Assembly (NCBI GenBank): GCA_013140705.1 | Contig: JABFSH010000014.1 | Span: 1-64,000 of the forward strand | Direction of reading: 5' to 3' | Origin: Methylococcaceae bacterium | Lineage (GTDB): Bacteria; Pseudomonadota; Gammaproteobacteria; Methylococcales; Methylomonadaceae | Length of the DNA: 64,000 nucleotides | Shown: piece after piece, positions 1 to 9,241 of the stretch | Numbering within the stretch: position 1 is the first letter of the stretch | Layout: each line of letters starts with the position of its first letter | Translations under genes and position numbers: made by a program | Notes under the pieces: generated by a model | The model's database searches: none | What the model was told of the DNA's origin: nothing | The model's input: the letters and a program-made list of their open reading frames with translations, nothing else

Positions 1-51
1 AGCCACGTCGATGTTGTCGATTATCAAACCGGAAAGACCCGAAAGCGTTGA
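1..51 (+). CDS. 3' end of an unidentified gene (cut by window edge)
   Basis: Frame 1 reads 16 codons and then TGA at 49-51. The tail is hydrophilic and ends in a basic run (TGKTRKR). There is too little to assign a family and it could be a chance frame. From 52 to 328 I see no convincing gene; the stretch is AT-rich toward its right end and contains a 16 bp palindrome at 291-306 followed by a T-run. Confidence 0.2.
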   Translation, partial: SHVDVVDYQTGKTRKR

Positions 52-328
52 TTTGACGACTATTATAAGGCCAGTTTGAAAAGGCGAATTTCGCCTTCGA
101 GGATCGCCGCCTGGCCATTTTCGGCTTCTGGGTAGTTCGGTATATTATGAAGGGTTCAGCGCTTCTGAGAAGCTCGGTATTTGCGACTAATGCCGCATTT
201 TTCAGGCTTTCTCGCATCATCGCTGCGACGACCATTTTGTGCCAAAAACCTTGTCAAGCTTTATTTTTAGAATTTCGCTGAATAATTACGAGTAATTTAA
301 ATTACTGTTTTTATTAAAATATATGTTT

Positions 329-781
329 TTACTGAAACAATCTTTTGTCCCAAATGACTTTTTGCGGTTCTGAAATTATTAATTTTTTAGCATCAGGATG
401 AAACGGGTTTACGATCGCGTTTCGATCAAGCCTGGCAATGACGGAGGGTACAATTAAAATTGCGGACCTGGCCTCATTTAGCCATTGGTCGCCAAAAGTC
501 CTAGCTGAGGCGGTGTTTTCCAAATCCCAGCCTGGGGGAAGTAAGTTCTCTTGGATAATTTCTACCGAAATGTCTTCGGATACCTCTGTAACGACATATT
601 GATGGGTTTCCGGTACCCGGCCTATATTGGCATGTGCCAGAATTTCTAACATGGCGCAGGAGTAGGACAACGAACCATAAATAACCGGCTTGCCAGGGCT
701 ATTCCACCTTCCACCAATTAACGCGGCACCCGTTCCATCCCAAATGGAATGGCGTCCGTCAGCTATCCGGAATATCCGCAC
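329..781 (-). CDS. RES-domain toxin of a type II toxin-antitoxin pair
   Basis: RES toxins are ADP-ribosyltransferase-like enzymes that deplete or modify cellular targets (NAD+ for the characterised members). From the GTG start the protein is 150 aa, the usual RES length. It carries the GGRWN motif with the conserved Arg at residue 25, the conserved Glu near residue 46 (MLEIL), the VPS Ser at 113 and the NPFHPD block near 125. The frame stays open upstream to 931, but GTG at 781-779 overlaps the antitoxin stop by one base (TAGTG) and gives the family-typical N-terminus VRIFRIADG, so I start there. It is translationally coupled to the antitoxin. The R, E and S residues all look intact, so it is probably functional. 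Confidence 0.85.
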   Translation of the reverse strand: MRIFRIADGRHSIWDGTGAALIGGRWNSPGKPVIYGSLSYSCAMLEILAHANIGRVPETHQYVVTEVSEDISVEIIQENLLPPGWDLENTASARTFGDQWLNEARSAILIVPSVIARLDRNAIVNPFHPDAKKLIISEPQKVIWDKRLFQ

Positions 782-1209
782 TAAGCCGCGATTCCGTAAT
801 ACAAGCGCCAGAGTAATTCTTCGACTCGGCGGGCACCTAGTTCGGTCATAGAAACGTCTAATGGAGTGCGGCCTTGCAGCATTGGATGGGGCGCATGTAG
901 GAACACCCTGGCCTCGTCTTCCGAGTTCCAAACATATTGGGCTGTCGCATAGATTCTGGCTAGGCGTTCAGTCCGTTCGGACTCTTCGGCACTCAGCTTG
1001 TCCCGGCGGCGTTTATAGGTCGCTTCGGGGACTATGCGGTACAGCAGTTGCTTACGTTCTTCCGAGTTGAGGCCAATATTGTCTACAATGGCTTTCAAAG
1101 CCTGTTTCGGCAAACCGTGCGATACCAGCGAATCCAATTCGGCAAAGGAATGAGGCACAGGCAAGAGCGACATAAATGAAGCTATTTTCTCTGGTGTTAC
1201 TAGAACCAT
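781..1209 (-). CDS. Xre/MbcA/ParS-type antitoxin (DUF2384 toxin-binding domain)
   Basis: This 142 aa protein is the antitoxin partner of the adjacent RES toxin. Its N-terminal ~75 residues form a helical Xre-like DNA-binding region. The C-terminal half (about 78-142, including ERTERLARIYATAQ and PLDVSMTELGARRVEELL) is the DUF2384/MbcA-ParS toxin-binding domain. The ATG at 1209-1207 follows an AAGG Shine-Dalgarno element about 7 bases upstream. The stop overlaps the toxin GTG. Antitoxin-first order with overlap is standard for RES-Xre modules. The promoter just upstream contains paired operator-like sites that would allow autorepression. Confidence 0.85.
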   Translation of the reverse strand: MVLVTPEKIASFMSLLPVPHSFAELDSLVSHGLPKQALKAIVDNIGLNSEERKQLLYRIVPEATYKRRRDKLSAEESERTERLARIYATAQYVWNSEDEARVFLHAPHPMLQGRTPLDVSMTELGARRVEELLWRLYYGIAA

Positions 1210-1223
1210 CTTGAAACCTTAAA

Positions 1224-1260
1224 GTATCATATGATTTTATTATTTTGTATCAACTGATAC
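1224..1260 (-). promoter_or_regulatory. Promoter with two operator-like sites for the RES-Xre operon
   Basis: Read on the minus strand, TTGATA (1253-1248) and TATGAT (1231-1226) are separated by 16 bases and sit just ahead of the antitoxin ATG at 1209. Two copies of a GTATCA-N2-TGATAC site overlap these boxes: a perfect one at 1247-1260 covers the -35, and an imperfect one at 1224-1237 covers the -10. Their starts are 23 bp apart, about two helical turns. This is the expected layout for antitoxin autorepression. The boxes and repeats are seen directly; binding is inferred. Confidence 0.55.
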
Positions 1261-1298
1261 TGTTATGTCAATAATTTCTACAGGGCAATCGCGCTTAA

Positions 1299-1457
1299 AT
1301 GACTCCGAGTATGCGAAGTAAAAGCTTTTATGACCATGCTTTGCGGGAAGAAGATGATTTAAAAGGCATTGCCCGTTATATCGTAGCCAATCAAATACGA
1401 GCTGGATTGGTCGAGAAAATTGGGGATTATCCCCATTGGGATGCAGTATGGCTGTAG
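1299..1457 (+). pseudogene. C-terminal remnant of a REP-associated tyrosine transposase (RAYT/TnpA_REP)
   Basis: An open frame of 52 codons matches the very end of Y1-HUH REP-associated transposases: FYDHALREEDDLKGIARYI, then VANQIRAGLVEKIGDYPHWD and AVWL. Full RAYTs are about 150-300 aa. The HUH motif and catalytic Tyr would lie upstream and are absent, because the frame is closed by TAA just before the ATG at 1299. The stop codon TAG lies inside the left arm of the adjacent palindrome, as expected when a RAYT gene ends in its own REP element. It is a 5'-truncated relic, not a working gene. Confidence 0.7.
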
Positions 1458-1513
1458 GTGCGAATTTATTCGCACTGGATACAGTTATTGTGCGAATAAA
1501 TTCGCACCTACAG
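1452..1513. repeat. REP-like palindrome: 24 bp perfect inverted repeat with 14 bp spacer
   Basis: The arms at 1452-1475 and 1490-1513 are exact reverse complements. Each arm also contains an internal GTGCGAAT/ATTCGCAC-type symmetry, so a long hairpin can form. It directly abuts the RAYT relic, which supports a REP/BIME identity. I saw no second copy in this window. Confidence 0.75.
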
Positions 1514-1537
1514 TAATTGTTAAGTAGAAGGATATTC

Positions 1538-1723
1538 ATGAACGCAAACGAATTAGCACAGGCTAAGAATCCGGACTTGATTGCGTCGCTTGTCGCTATC
1601 AAGCGCGCAGCAAGCTTGGCAAGACAAACAGCCATTGCGACCAATACGGGCATTGTTGTGGTGAAAAATGGCAAGTTATGTCGTATTTCTGCAGCTGAAC
1701 TTAAAATTCAGGATGCTCAATGA
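1538..1723 (+). CDS. Small conserved-looking protein upstream of helicase
   Basis: The product is 61 aa from the ATG at 1538, which has AGAAGGA 6-12 bases upstream; the frame can be extended to a TTG at 1517 but without a ribosome site. The sequence is a helical N-terminal part (ELAQAKNPDLIASLVAIKRA) followed by a short VVVKNGKLCRI beta-like segment. The stop overlaps the helicase start (ATGA), so the two are translationally coupled. I do not recognise the family. Its position suggests an accessory or antitoxin-like partner of the helicase, which is inference only. Confidence 0.5.
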   Translation: MNANELAQAKNPDLIASLVAIKRAASLARQTAIATNTGIVVVKNGKLCRISAAELKIQDAQ

Positions 1724-3100
1724 GTCAAAAAATATTGCAGACTGTTGCCAGCCGTTTAAGCTTACGCCCACCGCAACGCGAGTCATTGGAAGCATTACAA
1801 AAGGCGATTGCTGCGACACCTGACATTCTTCACCCGAAACGCGATACAGCGGCTATGCTGGAGACTCTAAAATCTGAATATCCTAAGCTGTCGGATTTTG
1901 AACGCGAGTTTCCATCGCTGTGCTTTGCGCTGGCGACCAGTGTGGGTAAAACTCGCTTAATGGGTGCCTTCATCAGTTATTTGCATTTGGCGCATGGCAT
2001 TAGCAACTTTTTTGTTTTAGCGCCTAATCTAACCATCTACAACAAGTTGATCGCAGACTTTACCCACAATACACCCAAGTATGTGTTTAAGGGCATTGCG
2101 GAATTTGCGGTTAATTTACCGAAAATCATCACAGGCGACGACTATGAAGTGAAAGGTCGTGCGCTGGATGTCTTCGCCTCTATTTCCATCAACATCTTTA
2201 ACATTTCGAAAATCAACTCAGAAGTTCGTGGCGGAAAGGGACCTCGTATCAAACGCTTATCCGAATATTTGGGCGATAGCTATTTTAATTACCTTGCTGG
2301 TCTACCTGACCTTGTGTTGTTGATGGATGAGTCGCATCGCTATCGTGCTGATGCGGGTGTTCGTGCGTTGAATGAATTAAATCCGTTATTGGGTTTGGAG
2401 CTGACTGCAACGCCTTTTACCGAATCCAACAAAGGCCCCGTACCGTTTAAAAATGTCGTTGTTGATTACCCGTTAGCGCGAGCGATGGACGATGGTTTTG
2501 TTAAGGAGCCTGCTGTTGTCACGCAACGCAATTTTGATCCTTCGCAGCATTCGGCAGCGGATATTGAGCGTATCAAACTGATGGATGGTATTCGCCTCCA
2601 TGAAGCGACTAAAGTTGAGCTGCTGACTTACGCGCACGAAAACGATTTGTCTGTAGTGAAACCCTTTATGTTGGTGATTGCCAGAGACACAACACATGCG
2701 GCGCAATTGCTTGAGTTGATGGAATCGGCAGCGTTTTTTGACGGCCGCTATCAAGGCAAAATCATTCAGGTGGATAGCAGTAAATCCGGTGCTGCTGAAG
2801 AGGAAATGATTTCCCGATTATTAGCGGTGGAAAGTCATGATGAACCGACTGAAATTGTTATTCACGTCAACATGCTTAAAGAAGGTTGGGATGTTACCAA
2901 CCTGTATACGATAGTGCCGCTTCGTAATGACCGATGCCATCGTACAAGCAAAAGCCGATGCTGCGTCTAAATGGTGTCAGAACGCCAGCGAGTATTTATT
3001 GAAAAACGGTGGTAAAGCCTGGAAATACTTGTTGATCCCGCATGATGAAGCTAAGGAGAATTTTCAGTTGGGGGATTTCGTAAAAAAGTTTAAGGTTTGA
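1720..3100 (+). pseudogene. Type III restriction-like DEAD/DEAH helicase, internally deleted and frameshifted
   Basis: Codons 1-402 (to about 2925) encode the N-terminal half of an SF2 restriction-type helicase: motif I ATSVGKT (residues 72-78), motif II DESH (203-206), motif III TATPF (229-233), and the start of the second RecA lobe ending KEGWDVTNLYTIVPLR. The frame then runs into 14 unrelated codons and stops at 2970. From 2927 a different frame encodes the family C-terminus (ASKWCQNASEYL, GGKAWKYLLIPHDEAKENF) and ends at TGA 3098-3100. The motif VI region (GRGLR) and several hundred residues are missing, so an internal deletion near 2925 joined head to tail out of frame. It overlaps the preceding small gene by 4 bases. 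It is not expected to be active. Confidence 0.8.
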
Positions 3101-3153
3101 CTGGTAAAACATATATTTTCACTCTTTCGAACTAATTCGCATTTAATATATGA

Positions 3154-3257
3154 AGTACTTGCAAAATGCTGGTCATTGTCCTTCGACTTCTGGCAAACCC
3201 TTCGGCTTCGCACAGTCGGGGCCTTTTCAAACCACAAACATGCATTTTGCAAGTACT
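3154..3257. repeat. MITE-like inverted repeat (16 bp perfect ends)
   Basis: The 16-mer at 3154-3169 is the exact reverse complement of 3242-3257; 72 bp lie between, and similarity continues weakly inward. It sits in the gene-free stretch 3101-3304 between the broken helicase and the next gene. It could be a miniature mobile element or a long hairpin. There is no transposase and no other copy in the window. Confidence 0.45.
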
Positions 3258-3304
3258 CCTTATGAAAAAAAACTTTCTGACAGTTTCATTGCACGGGTAA
3301 AAAT

Positions 3305-3538
3305 ATGTTAAAACAAATTAAAGACTCCTCCAGACTGACGCAATTTAAAACGCGCTATCCCAACGCCAATGCCATTATCATTGTTTTCGCCATTGTCATG
3401 GTATGGCGCGGTGCTTGGGGTTTATTGGATACCTATTTCTTCCCTGGTTCACCGACGTTCAGCTTTTTAAGCTGTATCGCCATTGGTGCCCTTATTCTGT
3501 ATCTGGATGATTTCAGAATCGAAAATTTAAAACGGTAG
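3305..3538 (+). CDS. Small two-helix membrane protein, unknown function
   Basis: A 77 aa protein with two hydrophobic segments, about 22-40 (NAIIIVFAIVMVWRGAWG) and 52-67 (FSFLSCIAIGALILYL). A basic N-terminus and a charged tail (DDFRIENLKR) frame the helices. Small proteins of this layout (WRG.WGLLDTY..PG.P near the first helix) occur widely as conserved hypotheticals; I cannot give a function. The ribosome site ahead of the ATG is poor (GGGTAAAAAT). It is transcribed toward ubiC, convergently. Confidence 0.6.
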   Translation: MLKQIKDSSRLTQFKTRYPNANAIIIVFAIVMVWRGAWGLLDTYFFPGSPTFSFLSCIAIGALILYLDDFRIENLKR

Positions 3539-3561
3539 CGGGGCATTTTTTTCAGGAAGTA

Positions 3562-4122
3562 TCAAAGCCTTAATGCATCCGGCAAAAAAAACTCACTAAC
3601 CAGCATCTGTCTGTGGACGATCGCATACACTGTTCGGCGTCCCCAGGTTGGCTGATTGATGGCTGCTGTCTCAATGGCAGCCCGACTCCAGGCACTGGGT
3701 TCTACCAAGGCGACATCCATTTCCAGTCGCTCCAGTTTCGGATAGGAAAAAATGACTTCGCCCAACGGACGGTTGCCAAGATGGGATAAGTTACGATGTA
3801 CGCCTTTGACAGTTTTTGCAGGGATAATGGTACGGGCTACAAGCAGTGGCGTTCCTTCGGCATGCAGCAGGACTTCACGGGTTAAACAATAGTGCTGTTC
3901 ATGCACGCGCAGCAAACGGCGTTCACTTAAAAACGGAATACGCCATTGATGAAAGAGTATTTTCACGCTGACTGCATTACCGTAATAATCACGCAAGCGC
4001 TGGGTCAGCGAACCAGCTTCATAGGTCCATGACTGGACATTTTCCGGCAGGCCATGACGGGAACCTTGGCGATGCTGAAACCACTTGGGTTCCTGGACGA
4101 ATAAAAAACTTTTGCTGGGCAA
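3562..4122 (-). CDS. ubiC: Chorismate--pyruvate lyase
   Basis: UbiC converts chorismate to 4-hydroxybenzoate plus pyruvate, the first committed step of ubiquinone synthesis, in the cytosol. The 186 aa product has the family length and pattern: LTQRLRDYYG near residue 40, the core strands REVLLHAEGTPLLVARTIIP (residues ~83-102), LGNRPLGEVIF around 114-124, and the R-x-x-Y-A-I-x-x-R segment near the end. The start used is TTG at 4122, with GAGGTG about 9 bases upstream; it lies 3 bp past the recG stop, so ubiC appears to be the last gene of the recG transcription unit. The non-ATG start makes the exact N-terminus slightly uncertain. Confidence 0.85.
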   Translation of the reverse strand: MPSKSFLFVQEPKWFQHRQGSRHGLPENVQSWTYEAGSLTQRLRDYYGNAVSVKILFHQWRIPFLSERRLLRVHEQHYCLTREVLLHAEGTPLLVARTIIPAKTVKGVHRNLSHLGNRPLGEVIFSYPKLERLEMDVALVEPSAWSRAAIETAAINQPTWGRRTVYAIVHRQMLVSEFFLPDALRL

Positions 4123-4125
4123 GGG

Positions 4126-6207
4126 TCACACCTCGGAATAGTCGGTTGCTTCACCCAGCCAGCGCTTGATGAGCGGGGCTATGGCATGGGGTGATAGGTT
4201 GAGAAAGGTATCGGCGCATTGCTGGACAGTTTCCAGTAGCTCGCTATCTCTGGCCAAATTGGCGATTTTAAAATGCATTTGTCCGGTTTGCCGGGTACCC
4301 ATCAATTCGCCCGGCCCACGCAATTCGAGATCTTTTTCCGCAATGACAAAGCCGTCATTGGTGTCTCTTAAGATACCCAGTCGTTGTCGTGCAGTATCGC
4401 TCAGCGGCGCTTGATACATGAGTACGCAATAACTATCGTGACCGCCTCGACCGACACGTCCTCGCAATTGATGAAGTTGGGAAAGTCCCAGACGTTCCGG
4501 ATTTTCAATAATCATCAAACCGGCATTCGCTACGTCGACGCCGACTTCGATGACTGTTGTTGCAATCAATAAATCAATCTGCTGGTTTTTAAAGGCTTGC
4601 ATGACAAGGTCTTTTTCCGCAGATTTCATGCGGCCATGAATCAGCGCAATTCGTACTTCAGGCAAAACCGACATCAATCGTTCAGCCGTTTTCTCTGCGG
4701 CTTCACACTGAAGGGCTTCTGATTCTTCAATCAATGTACACACCCAATATGCCTGCTTGTTTTGACGCACCCAATGGTTGATTCTGGCAATCACCTCATC
4801 GCGTCGATCAGCAGGAATAACACTGGTAACGACCGGTTTTCTTCCAGGCGGCAACTCATCAATGATCGAAATATCCAAATCGGAATACTGGAGCATGGCC
4901 AATGTACGGGGAATCGGCGTTGCCGTCATTACCAACTGATGAGGTTTCAGATTATCCAGCTGGCCTTTGGCCCTGAGCGCGAGCCGCTGGTGCACGCCGA
5001 AACGATGCTGTTCATCAATAATGATGAGCCCCAGGCGATGAAACTGTACGCTGTCCTGAAATAACGCATGCGTGCCAACCACAATGCCGGCAGAACCATC
5101 CGCCAGCGCCTGTAAAACGGCTTTTCGCGAATTACCTTTCAATTGCCCGCTCAAATAAGCAATATGCGTGTCAAAATTCTCAAACCAATGCTGGAAGTTG
5201 CGAAAATGCTGCTCAGCCAGGAGTTCGGTCGGCGCCATGACAGCAACCTGAAAACCGGAGGTCAAGGCCAGTAATGCACAGTACGCTGCCACGACTGTTT
5301 TGCCAGAACCTACATCGCCTTGTACCAGACGCATCATCGGGTGAGCTTGTTGAAAATCTGCTTCGATTTCAGCAATGACACGCTGCTGTGCGCCGGTTAG
5401 CGTAAACGGCAGCGAGCGCAGAAAATGATCACTAGCAATCGAATTTTTATTGAACTGGGGTGCTAAAAACGCTTGTATCGTCATTTTGTTCGCACGTAGA
5501 GTGACATAATGCGCGAGCAGCTCTTCGAAGGCCAGGCGCTTAAGCGCCGGCAGCTGTCCATTTTGAAGGTCATCCGTAGAAATCGATGCATCCGGCGCAT
5601 GCAGCGTCTGTAGAGCTTTGTCTAGGGTCGGGTAGGAATAATGTTGCAAAATTGATTGGGGAATCCAGTCTGTTAATTCGCCAGCATTTTTTTGACACAG
5701 TAAGAGCGCCTGCCTTACCGCTTTGCGGAGTGTGTTTTGACTCAGCCCTTCGGTTGAAGGATAAACCGGTGTCAAACTCGTTTCTGTGATCAGTGCGTTC
5801 GGATGTGATATTACCGTGTATTCAGGGTGAATGATTTCGAGACCCGCAAAGCCGTGACGCGCCTCGCCAAAGCAACTAATCTTTGTCCCGGGTTTTAATG
5901 CTGACGCCTGGCTGGCCGTGAAATGATAAAACCGGAGTGTGATAAATCCCGATGCATCACTAATGCGGCAGACCAGACTTTTGCGACCTCTGGGTAACAG
6001 ATCCGTAAATTCGACAGTACCACAAATAAGGGCGCAACTGCCAGTCAATAGGGAGGCAATTGGAACTACGCGTGTTTTGTCTTCATAACGATAGGGCAGA
6101 TGAAAAATCAAGTCCTGAATTTTATGGATTCCGAGTTTTTCCAGACGTTTTGAAGTTTGAGCGCCTATCCCGGTTAAGGTAGTGACCGGAAGCTCCAGCG
6201 AAATCAT
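4126..6207 (-). CDS. recG: ATP-dependent DNA helicase RecG
   Basis: RecG remodels stalled replication forks and branch-migrates Holliday junctions. The 693 aa protein has the usual length. Order: helix-hairpin-like N-terminus (TTLTGIGAQTSKRLEKLGI), OB wedge domain (~55-150), then two RecA lobes with motif I GDVGSGKT (~295-302), DEQH (~395), MTATPIPRT (~425), TVIEVGVDV (~555) and QLRGRVGRG (~580), and the C-terminal RecG extension. All helicase motifs look intact. It lies between ridA and ubiC on the minus strand; the 41 bp gap to ridA suggests one operon running from rpoZ or spoT downward. Confidence 0.97.
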   Translation of the reverse strand: MISLELPVTTLTGIGAQTSKRLEKLGIHKIQDLIFHLPYRYEDKTRVVPIASLLTGSCALICGTVEFTDLLPRGRKSLVCRISDASGFITLRFYHFTASQASALKPGTKISCFGEARHGFAGLEIIHPEYTVISHPNALITETSLTPVYPSTEGLSQNTLRKAVRQALLLCQKNAGELTDWIPQSILQHYSYPTLDKALQTLHAPDASISTDDLQNGQLPALKRLAFEELLAHYVTLRANKMTIQAFLAPQFNKNSIASDHFLRSLPFTLTGAQQRVIAEIEADFQQAHPMMRLVQGDVGSGKTVVAAYCALLALTSGFQVAVMAPTELLAEQHFRNFQHWFENFDTHIAYLSGQLKGNSRKAVLQALADGSAGIVVGTHALFQDSVQFHRLGLIIIDEQHRFGVHQRLALRAKGQLDNLKPHQLVMTATPIPRTLAMLQYSDLDISIIDELPPGRKPVVTSVIPADRRDEVIARINHWVRQNKQAYWVCTLIEESEALQCEAAEKTAERLMSVLPEVRIALIHGRMKSAEKDLVMQAFKNQQIDLLIATTVIEVGVDVANAGLMIIENPERLGLSQLHQLRGRVGRGGHDSYCVLMYQAPLSDTARQRLGILRDTNDGFVIAEKDLELRGPGELMGTRQTGQMHFKIANLARDSELLETVQQCADTFLNLSPHAIAPLIKRWLGEATDYSEV

Positions 6208-6248
6208 TACTAGGAACAGGCGTCTATAAAGACTGAAGAATTGAGCGA

Positions 6249-6653
6249 CTAGGAAGCTGGATACTCCTGGGTTTTCAAGTGCATAATGGCATCCATTTCG
6301 ACATCGGCGTCCTTTGGTAAGGCTGCAACACCCATGGCGGCTCGGGCAGGGTAGGGTTCATAAAAATACAGGCCCATGATTTCATTAACGATTGGAAAAT
6401 GCACTAAATCGGTTAAGTACACATTTAATTTGACAATATCGGAAAGATCGCCACCGGCAGCTTCGGCGACGGCTTGTAAATTTTCAAAGACCTGTTTAAT
6501 TTGTGCGGAAATGTCACCGTCGATCAGGGTCATAGTTTCAGGAACCAACGGGATTTGTCCTGATAGATAGACGATTTGATCGACCTTGACGGCTTGTGAA
6601 TAGGTTCCGATGGCCTGTGGTGCTTTATCAGTCCGGATAATGGCTTTTGTCAT
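6249..6653 (-). CDS. ridA: RidA family reactive-imine deaminase
   Basis: RidA hydrolyses enamine/imine intermediates released by PLP enzymes, protecting them from damage. The 134 aa protein shows the YjgF/RidA fold signature: [13 protein letters not shown] at residues 12-24, YLSGQIPL at 29-36, the catalytic-site Arg in [13 protein letters not shown] (R104) and Glu119 in VEMDAI. These residues define the active RidA class rather than inactive paralogues. It sits 35 bp downstream of spoT, the classic spoT-ridA-recG neighbourhood of gammaproteobacteria. Confidence 0.93.
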   Translation of the reverse strand: MTKAIIRTDKAPQAIGTYSQAVKVDQIVYLSGQIPLVPETMTLIDGDISAQIKQVFENLQAVAEAAGGDLSDIVKLNVYLTDLVHFPIVNEIMGLYFYEPYPARAAMGVAALPKDADVEMDAIMHLKTQEYPAS

Positions 6654-6688
6654 TTGCTTTCCTGTTTGCGGGTTTTGTTGAAAAGGTT

Positions 6689-8857
6689 TTAAGCCTTCAC
6701 GCGAGTAATTTTTAAAACAATGGATAACTCTTTCAGTCGACGCATAATCTTGGCTAGATGAACCCGATCCTTGACAGTGAGTGTAATAAGGTCAACGGAA
6801 ACTCGGGCATCCTGATCGATGACATGGACATTTTCGATGTTGGAGTTGAGTTCAGAAATGGTTGAGGCAATCGTAGCCAAAGAGCCGCGTTGATTGAGTA
6901 TTTCAATACGAATTTCAGCTGGAAACTCACCCGACAATTCCTGGCTCCATTCAACATCCAGCCAGCTGGTTTGTTTTTTTCTGACTTCATTGCTATTGCG
7001 GCATTCATGATGATGAACCACGATACCTTTTCCGGGATTAAAAAAGCCGATAATCGAATCGCCTGGAATCGGTCGGCAGCACTTTGCCAAATTAATGACC
7101 ATCCCTTCGGTACCTTTGATAACTAAAGGCGTTTGATGAGTTCTTTCCTTGGCATCCAGCCTGATATTGGCGTTAATGTCATCCTGTGTCATGTGTTTGG
7201 CTATCAGGAAAGGCATTTTGTTACCGAGGCCAATGTCCTCGAGCAATTCCTCCATGGATTGTTTGCCGGTGATTTTAAGCAATGCCTGGATCCTGTCTTC
7301 CTTAATGCTATCCATTGTTACTTGCATGGATTGCAATTCTTTCTCCAATAATCGCCGACCCAGACTGATGGCTTCCTGTTGTTTAAAGTTTTTCAGATAA
7401 TTGCGAATACTGCTGCGTGCTTTGACGGTAATGACATAGTTGAGCCAAAGTGGATTGGGTCTGGCCCATGACGCGGTGATCACTTCAATGGTGACACCGT
7501 TTTCAGGTTTGGTTTGTAACGGCACCAGTTGCCTGTCAATCCTTGCAGACACACAGGAGTTGCCGATATCTGTATGAACCGCATAGGCAAAATCAACCAC
7601 GGTGGCACCACGCGGTAATTTGACGATTTCTCCCTGTGGCGTGAATACAAAGACTTCCTGAGGGAAAAGATCGACTTTCAGGTTATCGATAAATTCAAGT
7701 GAATCGCCGGCTGATTTCTGAATTTCCAGCAGGTCTCTCAACCATTCATTGGCACGTGCCTGAAATTTTTCCGCCTTATCATCATCGGATTTATAAAGCC
7801 AGTGCGCAGCAATCCCGGATTCTGCCATGCGATGCATTTCCTGGGTTCTGATTTGAATTTCTATTGGAACGCCGTAGGGACCAATCATGATGGTATGCAG
7901 GGACTGATAGCCATTGGCTTTCGGTAGGGCTATATAATCCTTGAAGCGGCCCGGGATGGGTTTGTAAAGATTATGGACCACACCCAGAACGCGATAGCAG
8001 GTATCAACGTCTTGACAAAAAATACGAAAGGCATAGACATCAAAGACATCAGTCAAGGCCACTTTTTTATTCAGCATTTTTTGATAAATGCTGTATACGT
8101 TTTTCTCTCTTCCGGAGACATCGCATTGAAGATTAGCCTGTTCCAGTCGATTTTTTATAGCGCTTTCAATGGTATCGATTATTTTTCGGCGGTTACCCCG
8201 CGCCTTTTTGACGGCATTGCTTAAAATGGCGTGGCGCCTGGGATACATGGCTTCAAAACTCAATGACTCGAGTTTGTGGCGAATATTGTTCATGCCCAGT
8301 CGGTTGGCGATAGGGGCATATATGTCAAGGGTTTCACGGGCAATACGCCGTTTTTTTTCAGACGGCATCGCACCCAGAGTTTGCATGTTGTGCAAGCGAT
8401 CAGCCAGCTTCACCATGATGACTCTAAGATCCTTGGCCATCGCCAGAAACATTTTACGAACATTTTCAGCTTGCGCTTCCGCATGCGATTTTGTGTCAAT
8501 TTTGGTGAGCTTGGTAACGCCGTCGACCAGATCGGCCACTTCCTTACTGAACTGGCTGACCAGATCATTTTTGGTGATCGCCGTATCTTCAATGACGTCA
8601 TGCAGAATGGCTGCCATGATGCCGTTGGCGTCCATACGTAATTCGGCAAGACTGATAGCGACTGCTACCGGGTGACAAATATAGGCTTCGCCGCTTTTTC
8701 GAAATTGACCAGCATGAGCGGCGGCACCATACTCATAGGCTTTAAGACAATCATTGATTTGACTGGGGTCGAGGTAGTCCGATAATGCCGTGCATAAACG
8801 TCTGATCAGCTTATCCTGAGGACGTTCAAGCTCGATATTATCGGCTAATTGAAGCAT
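6689..8857 (-). CDS. spoT: Bifunctional (p)ppGpp synthase/hydrolase
   Basis: A RelA/SpoT homologue of 722 aa that makes and degrades the alarmone (p)ppGpp. The N-terminal HD hydrolase domain is intact ([17 protein letters not shown] near residue 85, [11 protein letters not shown]), arguing for the bifunctional SpoT/Rel type rather than RelA. The synthetase domain follows ([25 protein letters not shown]), then TGS (~390-450), the zinc-finger-like CCRPIPGD segment (~600) and a C-terminal ACT domain (~650-722). Only 11 bp separate it from rpoZ upstream, as in other gammaproteobacteria, so rpoZ-spoT-ridA is probably one transcript. Confidence 0.96.
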   Translation of the reverse strand: MLQLADNIELERPQDKLIRRLCTALSDYLDPSQINDCLKAYEYGAAAHAGQFRKSGEAYICHPVAVAISLAELRMDANGIMAAILHDVIEDTAITKNDLVSQFSKEVADLVDGVTKLTKIDTKSHAEAQAENVRKMFLAMAKDLRVIMVKLADRLHNMQTLGAMPSEKKRRIARETLDIYAPIANRLGMNNIRHKLESLSFEAMYPRRHAILSNAVKKARGNRRKIIDTIESAIKNRLEQANLQCDVSGREKNVYSIYQKMLNKKVALTDVFDVYAFRIFCQDVDTCYRVLGVVHNLYKPIPGRFKDYIALPKANGYQSLHTIMIGPYGVPIEIQIRTQEMHRMAESGIAAHWLYKSDDDKAEKFQARANEWLRDLLEIQKSAGDSLEFIDNLKVDLFPQEVFVFTPQGEIVKLPRGATVVDFAYAVHTDIGNSCVSARIDRQLVPLQTKPENGVTIEVITASWARPNPLWLNYVITVKARSSIRNYLKNFKQQEAISLGRRLLEKELQSMQVTMDSIKEDRIQALLKITGKQSMEELLEDIGLGNKMPFLIAKHMTQDDINANIRLDAKERTHQTPLVIKGTEGMVINLAKCCRPIPGDSIIGFFNPGKGIVVHHHECRNSNEVRKKQTSWLDVEWSQELSGEFPAEIRIEILNQRGSLATIASTISELNSNIENVHVIDQDARVSVDLITLTVKDRVHLAKIMRRLKELSIVLKITRVKA

Positions 8858-8868
8858 GTTTTTATCCG

Positions 8869-9105
8869 TTAGAACATCATAGGGTGTTCATCTCTGCCAC
8901 CACGATGCAGCTGAGCAATATTTTGCTCGGTCACATGACCTGCTGCAATTTCGCGCAGGGCAACAACAGTGTCCTTATCTTTGCCGCGTGTGACAAATTC
9001 TGTCGCACCATGGCTTAACTGACGCGCTCTAGCGCCTGCAAGTATCACTAACTTAAAACGGTTATCGACGTGTTCCAAACAGTCTTCGACAGTAATTCGG
9101 GCCAT
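8869..9105 (-). CDS. rpoZ: RNA polymerase omega subunit
   Basis: A 78 aa omega subunit, which supports assembly of beta-prime into RNA polymerase and forms part of the ppGpp site. [20 protein letters not shown] and [10 protein letters not shown] are the hallmark N-terminal motifs; the C-terminal tail is short and charged. It is first in the rpoZ-spoT cluster, consistent with its functional link to ppGpp. The 136 bp upstream separates it from pgk and must hold its promoter; I could not pick confident -35/-10 boxes. Confidence 0.95.
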   Translation of the reverse strand: MARITVEDCLEHVDNRFKLVILAGARARQLSHGATEFVTRGKDKDTVVALREIAAGHVTEQNIAQLHRGGRDEHPMMF

Positions 9106-9241
9106 TATTTGTCCTTGTACTCAGTTAAATTATCAATCATAAAGACAGACAGATTGGATTTAAAATTAGTTGCAAATGCTTCCGGTTATTCGTCAACCCA
9201 ACTTGTCAATCAAGTTACAGTATACAGTAAGCACGTTGTAA

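Noticed and set aside
1240-1674. 144-codon minus-strand frame
   Set aside because: It is antisense to the RAYT relic, the REP palindrome and the small gene at 1538, and has no family match; treated as a shadow.
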